Below are positions 1-7,151 of a stretch of DNA of 64,000 nucleotides, piece after piece. The notes beneath the pieces were generated by a model. It was not told the origin of the DNA, ran no database searches, and saw only the letters and a program-made list of their open reading frames with translations. Within the stretch, counting starts at the first letter, position 1. Each line of letters opens with the position of its first letter. Made by a program: the position numbers and the translations under genes. Source of the stretch: an uncultured Collinsella sp. (GTDB lineage: Bacteria; Actinomycetota; Coriobacteriia; Coriobacteriales; Coriobacteriaceae); assembly GCA_902495525.1 (NCBI GenBank), contig CABUXL010000008.1, positions 1 through 64,000 on the forward strand, read 5' to 3'.

Positions 1-633
1 GCCGACGGCAAGCCCGTGCTGGTCGCCTGCGCCGGTTGCTATCCCACCGCAACGAGCCTTGCCGCTGCGCCTGCCGTGCGCGCCGGCTGGGTTGCCCAGA
101 GCGGTCCCGTGATCGTTGACGCTATCAGCGGTGTAACGGGTGCCGGTAAGTCCTGCAACGCCCGCACGCATTTTTGCAGCGCGGACGAAAACCTGGAGGC
201 CTATGGCGTGGGCAAGCATCGTCACACGCCCGAAATCGAGCAGATCTTGGGCCTAACCGATCGCGTCGTCTTTACCCCGCACCTGGCACCGCTCAAGCGC
301 GGTCTGCTCTCTACGGTGACGATGCCGCTTATGCCGCAGGCTATCGACACCTTGACTCTTGAGGACGTTGTCGACCATTACAAGCAGTTCTACGCCGGCC
401 GCACTTTTGTGCGCGTACTCGATGCCGGCCAGCAGCCCAAGACGGCTTCGGTCGTCGGCACCAACGCCGCCCAGATCGGCCTCGCGCTCAACAAGCGCGC
501 GGGCGTTCTGGTGGCTACGGGCGCCATCGACAATCTGTGCAAGGGCGCAGCAGGCCAGGCGGTCCAGTGCGCCAATATCGTCTTTGGTTTTGACGAGCGA
601 CGAGGCTTGCCCACAGTGGCGTGCCCGGTGTAG
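1..633 (+). CDS. argC: N-acetyl-gamma-glutamyl-phosphate reductase (partial, 5' end missing)
   Basis: This is the C-terminal 210 codons of ArgC; the start lies outside the window. ArgC reduces N-acetylglutamyl 5-phosphate to N-acetylglutamate semialdehyde with NADPH in cytosolic arginine synthesis. The visible part opens just before the catalytic Cys motif GCYPTATSL and later carries the conserved HRHTPEI segment and the C-terminal glycine-rich NLCKGAAGQAVQCAN segment of the family. It is followed by argJ, argB and argD on the same strand, which confirms the pathway. The stop at 631-633 is followed by a hairpin region before argJ, so readthrough into argJ may be controlled. Confidence 0.95.
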   Translation, partial: ADGKPVLVACAGCYPTATSLAAAPAVRAGWVAQSGPVIVDAISGVTGAGKSCNARTHFCSADENLEAYGVGKHRHTPEIEQILGLTDRVVFTPHLAPLKRGLLSTVTMPLMPQAIDTLTLEDVVDHYKQFYAGRTFVRVLDAGQQPKTASVVGTNAAQIGLALNKRAGVLVATGAIDNLCKGAAGQAVQCANIVFGFDERRGLPTVACPV

Positions 634-662
634 CACATTCGATTGTTAGCGATTTGGTAGTC

Positions 663-742
663 GGGCATCGAGTGGGGCGCCACTCTTAAGCTGGTCTCAT
701 GATTGTGGCTGGCATGGCGCACCAACCGATGCCCATTTTTTG
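663..742 (+). terminator. Terminator or attenuator-like hairpins between argC and argJ
   Basis: GGGCATCG (663-670) can pair with CGATGCCC (727-734), which is followed by a run of six T. The same 3' arm can instead pair with GGCAT at 711-715. A small AGTGG/CCACT hairpin sits inside the loop. Two mutually exclusive pairings in front of a T run look like an attenuator, but this is inference. It could simply be a partial terminator inside the arg operon. Confidence 0.5.
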
Positions 743-767
743 TTTGATATAAGGAGTCATAAAGACG

Positions 768-2033
768 ATGAATGCTGAGCAGTTCGATATCAAAATTCGT
801 GCCGTAGAGGGCGGCGTAACGGCGGCAGCCGGCTTTAAGGCGGCGGGCATCCATGCCGGATTCCGCAAGAATCCCGAGCGCCTGGATTACGCGCTCGTCG
901 TGCCCGATAAACCCTGTCCAGGGGCCGGCGTGTTTACGACTAACCGCTTTTGTGCGGCGCCCGTGCAGGTGAGCCGTGCCAACCTGGGCGGCGCCGACAA
1001 GGGCTACGGCGTCATTGCCGGCATTTCGGTCAACTCTGGCAATGCCAACGCCGCCACGGGTGAGACCGGTCTTGCCTGCGCGCGCGAGACCTGCAACATC
1101 GCCTCGCAGGTTATCGGCTGCGAGCCCCAGCAGATTCTGGTCGCCTCCACGGGCGTAATTGGTCAGATTCTGCCGATTGACACGTTTGAGACGGCGATTC
1201 CTGCCGCCTACGAGGCGCTCTCTGCCCATGGCGGTGCCGATGCGGCCCGTGCCATCATGACGACCGATACACACTCCAAGGAGTATGCCGTTCGCTATCG
1301 CAGCGAGGCTGCTGGTCATGCGGGCAACGCTTATACGGTGGGCGGTATGTGCAAGGGCTCGGGCATGATCATGCCCAACATGGCAACCATGATCGCGGTC
1401 ATCACTGCCGATGCCCCCGTCGAGCCGGAGGCGCTCCATGCCCTGTTGCTCTCCACCGTCAAGCAGACCTTTAATAAGGTAACGGTCGACTCCGACACCT
1501 CGACTAACGACACCTGCATCATGCTTGCTTCCGGCGCTGCCGCAGATGCCGAGCCTATTGTCGAGGGCTCTGACGCCTTCGACGAGCTGGCCTTTGCCGT
1601 GCATGAAGTGTGCGAGAGCCTGGCGCGCAACATCGCCGCAGATGGCGAGGGCGCATCCAAGCTCGTGACGGTTAACGTCACCGGCGCCGTGAACGATGAG
1701 GAGGCCGATATCGCTGCTCGTGCTGTCGCCAACTCGCCGCTCGTCAAGACCTGCATTGCCGGCCACGACTGCAACTGGGGTCGCGTTGCCATGGCGCTCG
1801 GCAAGTGCGGCGTGCAGTTTAACCAAGAAGATGTGTCCATCGACATGATGGGTATGCCCGTCTGTCGCGATGGCCTGACCGTTCCCTTTGACGAGGACGA
1901 GGCGCTGCGTCGCTTTGAGGCGCCCGAGATTGTGATCTCGGCAGACCTGGGCGCAGGGGACGCGGCGACCACCGTGTGGACTTGCGACCTCACGCACGAG
2001 TACATCTCCATTAACGGCGACTACCGTTCCTAG
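768..2033 (+). CDS. argJ: Bifunctional glutamate N-acetyltransferase / ornithine acetyltransferase
   Basis: ArgJ moves the acetyl group from N-acetylornithine to glutamate (cyclic arginine pathway); many members also make N-acetylglutamate from acetyl-CoA. The protein has 421 residues, a usual length. The self-cleavage site is visible in KGSGMIMPNMATM, with the nucleophilic Thr at residue 207, so the precursor should split into alpha and beta chains. The C-terminal NGDYRS ending is typical. The start ATG has AAGGAG about 12 bases upstream. It lies between argC and argB. No separate argA or argE is in the window, in keeping with a cyclic pathway. Confidence 0.96.
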   Translation: MNAEQFDIKIRAVEGGVTAAAGFKAAGIHAGFRKNPERLDYALVVPDKPCPGAGVFTTNRFCAAPVQVSRANLGGADKGYGVIAGISVNSGNANAATGETGLACARETCNIASQVIGCEPQQILVASTGVIGQILPIDTFETAIPAAYEALSAHGGADAARAIMTTDTHSKEYAVRYRSEAAGHAGNAYTVGGMCKGSGMIMPNMATMIAVITADAPVEPEALHALLLSTVKQTFNKVTVDSDTSTNDTCIMLASGAAADAEPIVEGSDAFDELAFAVHEVCESLARNIAADGEGASKLVTVNVTGAVNDEEADIAARAVANSPLVKTCIAGHDCNWGRVAMALGKCGVQFNQEDVSIDMMGMPVCRDGLTVPFDEDEALRRFEAPEIVISADLGAGDAATTVWTCDLTHEYISINGDYRS

Positions 2034-2114
2034 ACTCCCGATGTGCCGCGCGCCCCGCTGCAATAGCGGGCAACGAGGTACGGCGCGATAGCTACACGAA
2101 AGACGAGGCAGACT

Positions 2115-3095
2115 ATGAAGTTCGCACGCGATTGTCGCTCGAGCGAATCCAACGAAGTTACCGCGCAGCTGCTGTTCGAGGCGCTGCCGTGGATTAAGAA
2201 CCTGACCGGTAAGACGGTCGTTATCAAATATGGCGGAGCCGCCATGGTTGATGAGCAGCTGCGCCGCGACGTGATGAGCGACATCGTCCTACTCAAGATT
2301 ATCGGCATGCGCCCTGTTATCGTGCACGGTGGCGGCAAGGCCATCAACGAGGCGCTCAGCCACTACGACATCCCCGTCGAGTTTAAGAACGGCCAGCGCG
2401 TGACTACGCCTGCCACCATGGATATCGTGCGCGAGGTACTGGGCGGCAAGGTCAATCAGGAGCTGGTCGCGGCGCTCAACCACCACGGCAACCTGGCCGT
2501 GGGCGTATCGGGCAGCGATGCCGGCACGCTCATCGCCGAGCCGCTCGACCCCGAGCTCGGACGCGTGGGCAAAGTGACGCACGTCAACACCGACTATATC
2601 GAGCGCTTACTCGATAGCGAGTACATCCCCGTCATCGCTACCGTCGCGGCGGGGGAGGACGGCGGTTTCTTCAACAGCAACGCCGATACCGCCGCCGGTG
2701 CAGTTGCGGCGGCACTTCATGCGCACAAGGCGATCTTCTTGACCGACGTCGACGGCCTGTACAAGGACTTTAGCGACAAGGATTCGCTCATCTCCAATCT
2801 AACGCTCGACGAGGTCAATGAGATGCTCTACGGCGGCGAGGTCGACAAGGGCATGATTCCTAAGCTGCGCGCCGCCGTCGATGCGCTTACCGCTGGCGTG
2901 TTCCGAGCCCACATCATCAACGGCACGACGCCGCACTCGCTGCTGCTGGAGCTGTTGACCGATGCCGGCGTCGGTACCGTGATCCACTCCACCGAGACGG
3001 CCTACGAGTTTGATACGCACCCGCACCCGCTTTCGACGTTTGCGGCGCGCCTGACCGAGAACCTCGACGAGGTCGAGAAGCTCCAGACGGTCTAG
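2115..3095 (+). CDS. argB: Acetylglutamate kinase
   Basis: Phosphorylates N-acetylglutamate, the usual feedback point of cyclic arginine pathways. The amino acid kinase fold is evident from VVIKYGGAAM near residue 37, the HGGGK motif near residue 75 and the late nucleotide-binding segment KGMIPKL. About 35 residues precede the first strand and include a predicted helix (AQLLFEALPWIKNL). In the family such an N-terminal helix marks arginine-inhibited hexameric enzymes, so arginine feedback is likely (inference). The 326 residues are slightly longer than the usual 300. A small CCCGCT/AGCGGG hairpin lies in the 81-bp gap after argJ. Confidence 0.95.
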   Translation: MKFARDCRSSESNEVTAQLLFEALPWIKNLTGKTVVIKYGGAAMVDEQLRRDVMSDIVLLKIIGMRPVIVHGGGKAINEALSHYDIPVEFKNGQRVTTPATMDIVREVLGGKVNQELVAALNHHGNLAVGVSGSDAGTLIAEPLDPELGRVGKVTHVNTDYIERLLDSEYIPVIATVAAGEDGGFFNSNADTAAGAVAAALHAHKAIFLTDVDGLYKDFSDKDSLISNLTLDEVNEMLYGGEVDKGMIPKLRAAVDALTAGVFRAHIINGTTPHSLLLELLTDAGVGTVIHSTETAYEFDTHPHPLSTFAARLTENLDEVEKLQTV

Positions 3096-3164
3096 CTGAC
3101 CCGCAGTCGTCGCGTCCCTGCACCCATAGCCCTGCGCCGTACGGCGCCTAACGAAAGGCATCCC

Positions 3165-4448
3165 ATGTCACTTGCAACTCAACAATCGCTCGAATCCCAT
3201 TACGTTATGCATACCTTTGGTCGCTCGCCGGTAGAGTTTGTCGAAGGCCACGGTATGAAGCTCACCGGCGATGACGGCCGTGAGTATCTTGACTTTCTTG
3301 CTGGTATCGGTGTGTGCAGCCTTGGCCACGGCAACGCTGCAGTACTCTCGGCGCTCGAGGCGCAGACCAAAAAGCTCATGCATGTCTCCAATTACTTCTA
3401 CATCGAGCAGCGTGGGCAGGTCGCGGCGCTGCTGTCCAAGCTTGCCAACGACGACGTAGATGGTGCGTGCGTTCTGGCCGATGCCATTGCCGCCGGCGAT
3501 GAGACCACGGCCGCTGCGCTCGGTGCCCCGGCTGCGGACGAGCAGGTGTGGGAGACGTTCTTTGCCAATTCTGGTGCCGAAGCCAACGAGGGCTCGATGA
3601 AGCTCGCGCGTCTGTACGCCAAGCGTGCTGGTAACGGTGGCAACACCATCGTATGCATGCGCGGCGGCTTCCACGGCCGTACGCTCGAGACCATTGCCGC
3701 CACCATGCAGGATTGGCTACAGGACAGCTTCCGTCCGCTGCCGGGCGGTTTTGTGGCCTGCACGCCCAACGATGTCGATGAGCTGCACGCAATCTTTAAG
3801 CAGCTGGGAAGCGAGATCTGCGCCGTGATGCTCGAGCCGATTCAGGGCGAGAGCGGTGTGCACCCCATGACCGAGGAGTTTATGACGGCGGCGCGCGACT
3901 TGGCGCACGAGGTGGGCGCCGTTCTTATCGCCGACGAGGTCCAGTGTGGCATCTTCCGATCCGGCAAGCCGTTTGCATTCCAGACCTATGGCGTGGAGCC
4001 CGACATCATGAGTCTTGCCAAGGGCATCGCCGACGGCGTTCCCATGGGCGCCGTGGTGGCAAAGAAAGAGATCGCCGACGTGTTTAAGCCGGGCGACCAC
4101 GGTTCGACCTTTGGCGGTAGCTGCTTGGCTGTCGCGGCGTGCGCCGCGACGCTCTCCGCGCTCGTGCGCGGCGATTATGCCGAGCATGCTGCCGAGGTGG
4201 GTGCTTATATGGAGGCAAAACTCACCAAGCTGCCGCATGTGGTCGAGGTGCGCGGTCGCGGCTTAATGCTCGGCTGCGATTTGGATGAGACTGCGGGCGA
4301 TGCGCATGATATTGTTGCCCGCGCGCTGGCCGCTGGCGCCGTGATTAACGCGACCGGAGCTCATACGCTGCGTTTCCTGCCGCCGCTTATCTGCGAGGAA
4401 GCCGACGTGGGCAGCCTGATCGAGATTTTGTCGGACGTTTTGGCCTAA
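3165..4448 (+). CDS. argD: Acetylornithine aminotransferase
   Basis: PLP-dependent class III aminotransferase that converts N-acetylglutamate semialdehyde to N-acetylornithine; it may also serve lysine synthesis. The PLP lysine is K286 in SLAKGIADGVPMG, the aspartate of IADEVQCG binds the pyridine nitrogen, and FFANSGAEANE binds phosphate. At 427 residues it is longer than the usual ~400 because of an Ala/Asp-rich insertion of roughly 25 residues (about 95-125) before FFANSGAE. AACGAAAGG precedes the ATG. It is the last gene of the arg cluster and is followed by a strong terminator. Confidence 0.94.
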   Translation: MSLATQQSLESHYVMHTFGRSPVEFVEGHGMKLTGDDGREYLDFLAGIGVCSLGHGNAAVLSALEAQTKKLMHVSNYFYIEQRGQVAALLSKLANDDVDGACVLADAIAAGDETTAAALGAPAADEQVWETFFANSGAEANEGSMKLARLYAKRAGNGGNTIVCMRGGFHGRTLETIAATMQDWLQDSFRPLPGGFVACTPNDVDELHAIFKQLGSEICAVMLEPIQGESGVHPMTEEFMTAARDLAHEVGAVLIADEVQCGIFRSGKPFAFQTYGVEPDIMSLAKGIADGVPMGAVVAKKEIADVFKPGDHGSTFGGSCLAVAACAATLSALVRGDYAEHAAEVGAYMEAKLTKLPHVVEVRGRGLMLGCDLDETAGDAHDIVARALAAGAVINATGAHTLRFLPPLICEEADVGSLIEILSDVLA

Positions 4449-4473
4449 TACAGCGAAATAACTCAATTTGGAC

Positions 4474-4536
4474 CGGGTTCCGGACTGCGGACGTGCCATA
4501 TGCGGCACGATTCAGCGGTCTGGAGCCCGTTTTGTT
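4474..4536 (+). terminator. Terminator after argD
   Basis: A 14-bp stem with a few G-U pairs (4475-4488 with 4515-4528) encloses a second hairpin, CGTGCC/GGCACG, and is followed by TTTTGTT. It ends the arginine operon. Confidence 0.8.
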
Positions 4537-4565
4537 ATCGATTTACCATGGCTGGGATAGGCCGT

Positions 4566-4781
4566 GTGCAAAAAGTGGCAAATATGAGTACGGACACTAA
4601 CTTCGTAACATATAAATTAGGCGTTTTTAGATGAGTTGGGCCACATATATCCAGTTTTGCAGTAACTAAATTGGCTTAACTGGACTATCAGTCGTCGTTC
4701 TAATGTCGGATTTGCCTTTTATGACTTCGAAAACGCTGCTACCAAAAAGGTAGCAGTACTCATATTTGGCATTTTTTGCAC
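4566..4781. repeat. 216-bp AT-rich element with 26-bp terminal inverted repeats
   Basis: The left end 4566-4591 and right end 4756-4781 are imperfect reverse complements over 26 bp with about three mismatches; both contain the CATATTTG/CAAATATG core. A perfect hairpin CTGCTACC-AAAAA-GGTAGCAG lies just inside the right end, and CCAGTT/AACTGG pair further in. No ORF fills it. The size, AT content and terminal repeats suggest a MITE-like non-autonomous element or a large structured RNA. Copy number elsewhere in the genome cannot be seen from this window. Confidence 0.55.
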
Positions 4782-4796
4782 ATGGGTATTCGCCAA

Positions 4797-4916
4797 GGGT
4801 CCATTTCGCCGCCCGCTTTCGCTTCGGGCCTCCGCTCCTCGCGTGCTGCGCTGGAAAACGCTTCGCGTTTCCTCAGCTCCGCACCCTGGCGGGTTCGAAT
4901 CCCATGAAATGGGCCC
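4797..4916 (+). other. tRNA-like structured element (degenerate tRNA or mimic)
   Basis: An 11-bp terminal stem pairs 4797-4807 with 4906-4916 and contains a 7-bp acceptor-like part, CCATTTC/GAAATGG. Directly before the 3' strand sits a T-arm look-alike, GGG-TTCGAAT-CCC (4891-4903), at the spacing seen in real tRNAs, and the 3' strand is followed by GCCC, one base off NCCA. The interior has two hairpins (GCCCG/CGGGC and GGAAA/TTTCC types) but no recognisable D-arm or anticodon arm. It could be a decayed tRNA, a tRNA mimic or chance. Confidence 0.4.
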
Positions 4917-4927
4917 GAAAAAGAAAA

Positions 4928-4947
4928 GGCCTCCATCGCTGGAGGCC
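4928..4947 (-). terminator. Terminator after tRNA-Val
   Basis: A perfect 8-bp stem GGCCTCCA/TGGAGGCC with a 4-base loop is followed on the minus strand by TTTTCTTTTTC. Confidence 0.85.
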
Positions 4948-4958
4948 AAACAATTCAG

Positions 4959-5034
4959 TGGTGGGCGATGAGGGATTCGAACCCCCAGCCTTGTGCGTGT
5001 AAAGCACCTGCGCTAACCGTTGCGCCAATCGCCC
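4959..5034 (-). tRNA. tRNA-Val (anticodon TAC)
   Basis: A complete cloverleaf on the minus strand with encoded CCA. The acceptor stem GGGCGAT pairs with ATCGCCC, the anticodon loop reads TTTACAC (anticodon TAC) and the T-loop is TTCGAAT. The terminator just downstream supports a single-gene transcript. Confidence 0.95.
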
Positions 5035-5044
5035 GCAGGGATTG

Positions 5045-5073
5045 AGTATAGCGGAAACCCCGTGCTGTTCACC
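5045..5073 (-). promoter_or_regulatory. Likely tRNA-Val promoter
   Basis: On the minus strand TATACT (-10) lies 10 bp before the tRNA 5' end, with a weak -35 (GGTGAA) 17 bp further upstream. The -10 is convincing; the -35 is poor. Confidence 0.45.
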
Positions 5074-5091
5074 GCTAATCCATAACGAAAC

Positions 5092-6960
5092 TTACGCGGC
5101 GATTTCGGCGCCCTTGTCCTCGTCGATAAAGAAGCGCTTGTACCAGATGAGGAACGTCAGCGTGGTATAGATCTTGCGCTGGTTGAGCGCGCGACCCTCA
5201 AAGTGATCGTCAAGCAGTTTCATGAGCGCATCGGTGTCAAAGAAATCGGCAGCCCACGGTGCGGTGAAGTATTCCTTTACGTAGTCGTAGTACTTTTGCT
5301 CGCGCAGCCAGAACTTGACCGGTACGGGGAAGCCCACCTTCTTGCGCGTTGCCCACTCGTCGGGCAGCGTACGGTTGGCAGCGTGACGCAGAACGAGCTT
5401 GCAGCCTTCTTCGTTAACACGGTAGTTGGCAGGAATGTGCTCGGCAAACTCCATGACCTTCTTGTCCAGGAACGGGACGCGAAGCTCCAGAGAATGCGCC
5501 ATGCACATCTTGTCTGCCTTGAGCAGGATGTCGCCCGGCAGCCACATGTTCATATCCAGGTATTGCTTCTTAGAAAGCTCACAGCAATCGGGAACCTGCT
5601 TGTAGTACTCGGCGCACATCTCGGCGGCGTTCTTGCCGGTGTCATAAGCGGGCTTGAGCACCTCGTCGACCTCGGAGGGATCGAACACCTTTGCCTGACC
5701 CACATACCAGCGCTCGGGAACTTCGGCGCACTTGGTCAGGAAGTTGTGACCCTTAAAGTAGGGGAGATGCTGAACGAGCGAGCCCAGGGCACGACGCACG
5801 CCGAGTGGCACGCGCTTCTTAAAGGAGCGCATCTCGGGGGTGTCCTCGTACCACTCGTAGCCGGCAAACAGCTCGTCGGCACCCTCGCCCGAAAGGACGA
5901 CGGTAACTTCCTCAGCGGCCATCTGTGCCAGATAGTACAGCGGCACGCTGGACAGGTTCGATTGCGGCTCGTCCATGTGGTACTGGATATCGGGCAGCGC
6001 ATCGAAGAACTCGTCGGCGGTAATCATCTTGCGCACGTTCTTAATGCCCAGCTTGTCGGAAAGCTCGGCGGCGTAGTTGGTCTCGTTGAAGTTCTTGTAA
6101 TCAAAGCCGACAGAATACGTGGTGTCGGGCATGAGACAGGCGGCAATGTAGCTGGAGTCCACGCCGCCAGAAAGGAACGAGCCCACCTTAACATCGGCGA
6201 TTCGGTGTGCAGCGACGCTTTCGTGCACGACCTTGTCGCACTCGTCCACGTACTCCTCGAAGGTCTTGGAGTTGTCGTCGGTGAAGTCACAGCTCCAGTA
6301 ACGCTTGATGCCCATGGTGTTGGTCGTCAGGTCATACGTAAAGCAATGCGCCGGGGCAAGCTTGAACACGCCCTTAAAGAAGGTCTCCTCCGTGGCGGGG
6401 AATTGCAGCGTCAGGTAGGGGCGCAGCGCGTCGTGGTTGACAGCCTTCTCAAACTTGGGATGGTCCAGGAAGCTCTTGATCTCGGAGCCAAATAGCAGCG
6501 AGCCATCGGATGCCTGGTAGTAATAGAACGGCTTGATACCAAAGATGTCGCGAGCGCCAAAGAGTTTGTTCTTGTTCTGGTCGTGAATCACGAACGCGTA
6601 CATGCCGCGCAGGCGGTTAACCAGGTCCTCGCCCCACTCCTCGTAACCGTGTACCAGGACCTCGGTATCGGCGTTGCAGTGGAAGGCGTAGCCGGCTGCC
6701 TCCAGCTCGGCGCGAAGCTCCTGGAAGTTGTAGATCTCTCCGTTGAAGACAATCGTGACCTTGCCGTCGTCGCTCGACATGGGCTGAGCTCCAGCTTCGG
6801 AAAGATCGAGAATCGAAAGACGACGGAAGCCAAGGGCAACGTTGTCGACGATATGCTGGCCGCCCATATCGGGACCACGGTGGATGATGCGATTCATCAT
6901 GGCCGTGAGAACCAGCTCACTCTGTTCATCTGTACCGGTAAAACCGACAAAACCGCACAT
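5092..6960 (-). CDS. asnB: Asparagine synthetase (glutamine-hydrolysing)
   Basis: Converts aspartate to asparagine with ATP and glutamine. The chosen ATG (6958-6960) puts the nucleophilic Cys at residue 2 (MCGFVGF), as needed for an Ntn-type glutaminase, and has AAAGGA upstream; the longer reading frame is therefore not the real start. Residues 1-200 are the glutaminase domain. The synthetase domain carries the PP-loop SGGVDSS at 264-270 and the late ELRVPFLDKKVMEF motif. At 622 residues the length is normal. It stands alone on the minus strand. A hairpin in its leader (6993-7013) lies close to the ribosome-binding site. Confidence 0.94.
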   Translation of the reverse strand: MCGFVGFTGTDEQSELVLTAMMNRIIHRGPDMGGQHIVDNVALGFRRLSILDLSEAGAQPMSSDDGKVTIVFNGEIYNFQELRAELEAAGYAFHCNADTEVLVHGYEEWGEDLVNRLRGMYAFVIHDQNKNKLFGARDIFGIKPFYYYQASDGSLLFGSEIKSFLDHPKFEKAVNHDALRPYLTLQFPATEETFFKGVFKLAPAHCFTYDLTTNTMGIKRYWSCDFTDDNSKTFEEYVDECDKVVHESVAAHRIADVKVGSFLSGGVDSSYIAACLMPDTTYSVGFDYKNFNETNYAAELSDKLGIKNVRKMITADEFFDALPDIQYHMDEPQSNLSSVPLYYLAQMAAEEVTVVLSGEGADELFAGYEWYEDTPEMRSFKKRVPLGVRRALGSLVQHLPYFKGHNFLTKCAEVPERWYVGQAKVFDPSEVDEVLKPAYDTGKNAAEMCAEYYKQVPDCCELSKKQYLDMNMWLPGDILLKADKMCMAHSLELRVPFLDKKVMEFAEHIPANYRVNEEGCKLVLRHAANRTLPDEWATRKKVGFPVPVKFWLREQKYYDYVKEYFTAPWAADFFDTDALMKLLDDHFEGRALNQRKIYTTLTFLIWYKRFFIDEDKGAEIAA

Positions 6961-6992
6961 GCAAGATCCTTTCTGCTGACGGCTCAGGTGTA

Positions 6993-7013
6993 CTGCCGCA
7001 AGGATTGCGGCAG
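6993..7013 (-). promoter_or_regulatory. Leader hairpin upstream of asnB
   Basis: CTGCCGCA-AGGAT-TGCGGCAG forms a perfect 8-bp stem 33 bp before the asnB start. There is no T run, so it is not a terminator. It may stabilise the leader or be a protein-binding site. Confidence 0.35.
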
Positions 7014-7091
7014 CTGATGTCAAATAATCTTTACTATCATGCCAATCTTTTGTTTCGTGATAGGGCATAAGCGCCGAGCGAACCGAAAAAA

Positions 7092-7128
7092 CCACGGCCC
7101 GATCTTCAGACGAAGCGGCGGGCCGTGG
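7092..7128 (-). terminator. Terminator after the fused amino acid transporter
   Basis: A 10-bp stem CCACGGCCCG/CGGGCCGTGG is followed on the minus strand by TTTTTTCGG. It sits 23 bp past the stop of the transporter gene. Confidence 0.88.
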
Positions 7129-7151
7129 TTGCGAATGCTATGTATGAGCGG

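Larger units (their letters stand above)
4537..4958. other. Gene-free stretch holding two structured elements
   Basis: No protein-coding gene is credible here. The stretch contains a 216-bp AT-rich inverted-repeat element (4566-4781), then a GC-rich tRNA-like structured element (4797-4916), then the tRNA-Val terminator. The first element is clearly more AT-rich than the surrounding genes, which points to a separate origin. Confidence 0.7.

Noticed and set aside
4959..5034. tRNA-Val as an integration site for a mobile element
   Set aside because: No integrase and no repeated tRNA 3' end are present nearby; the adjacent elements are short and non-coding.
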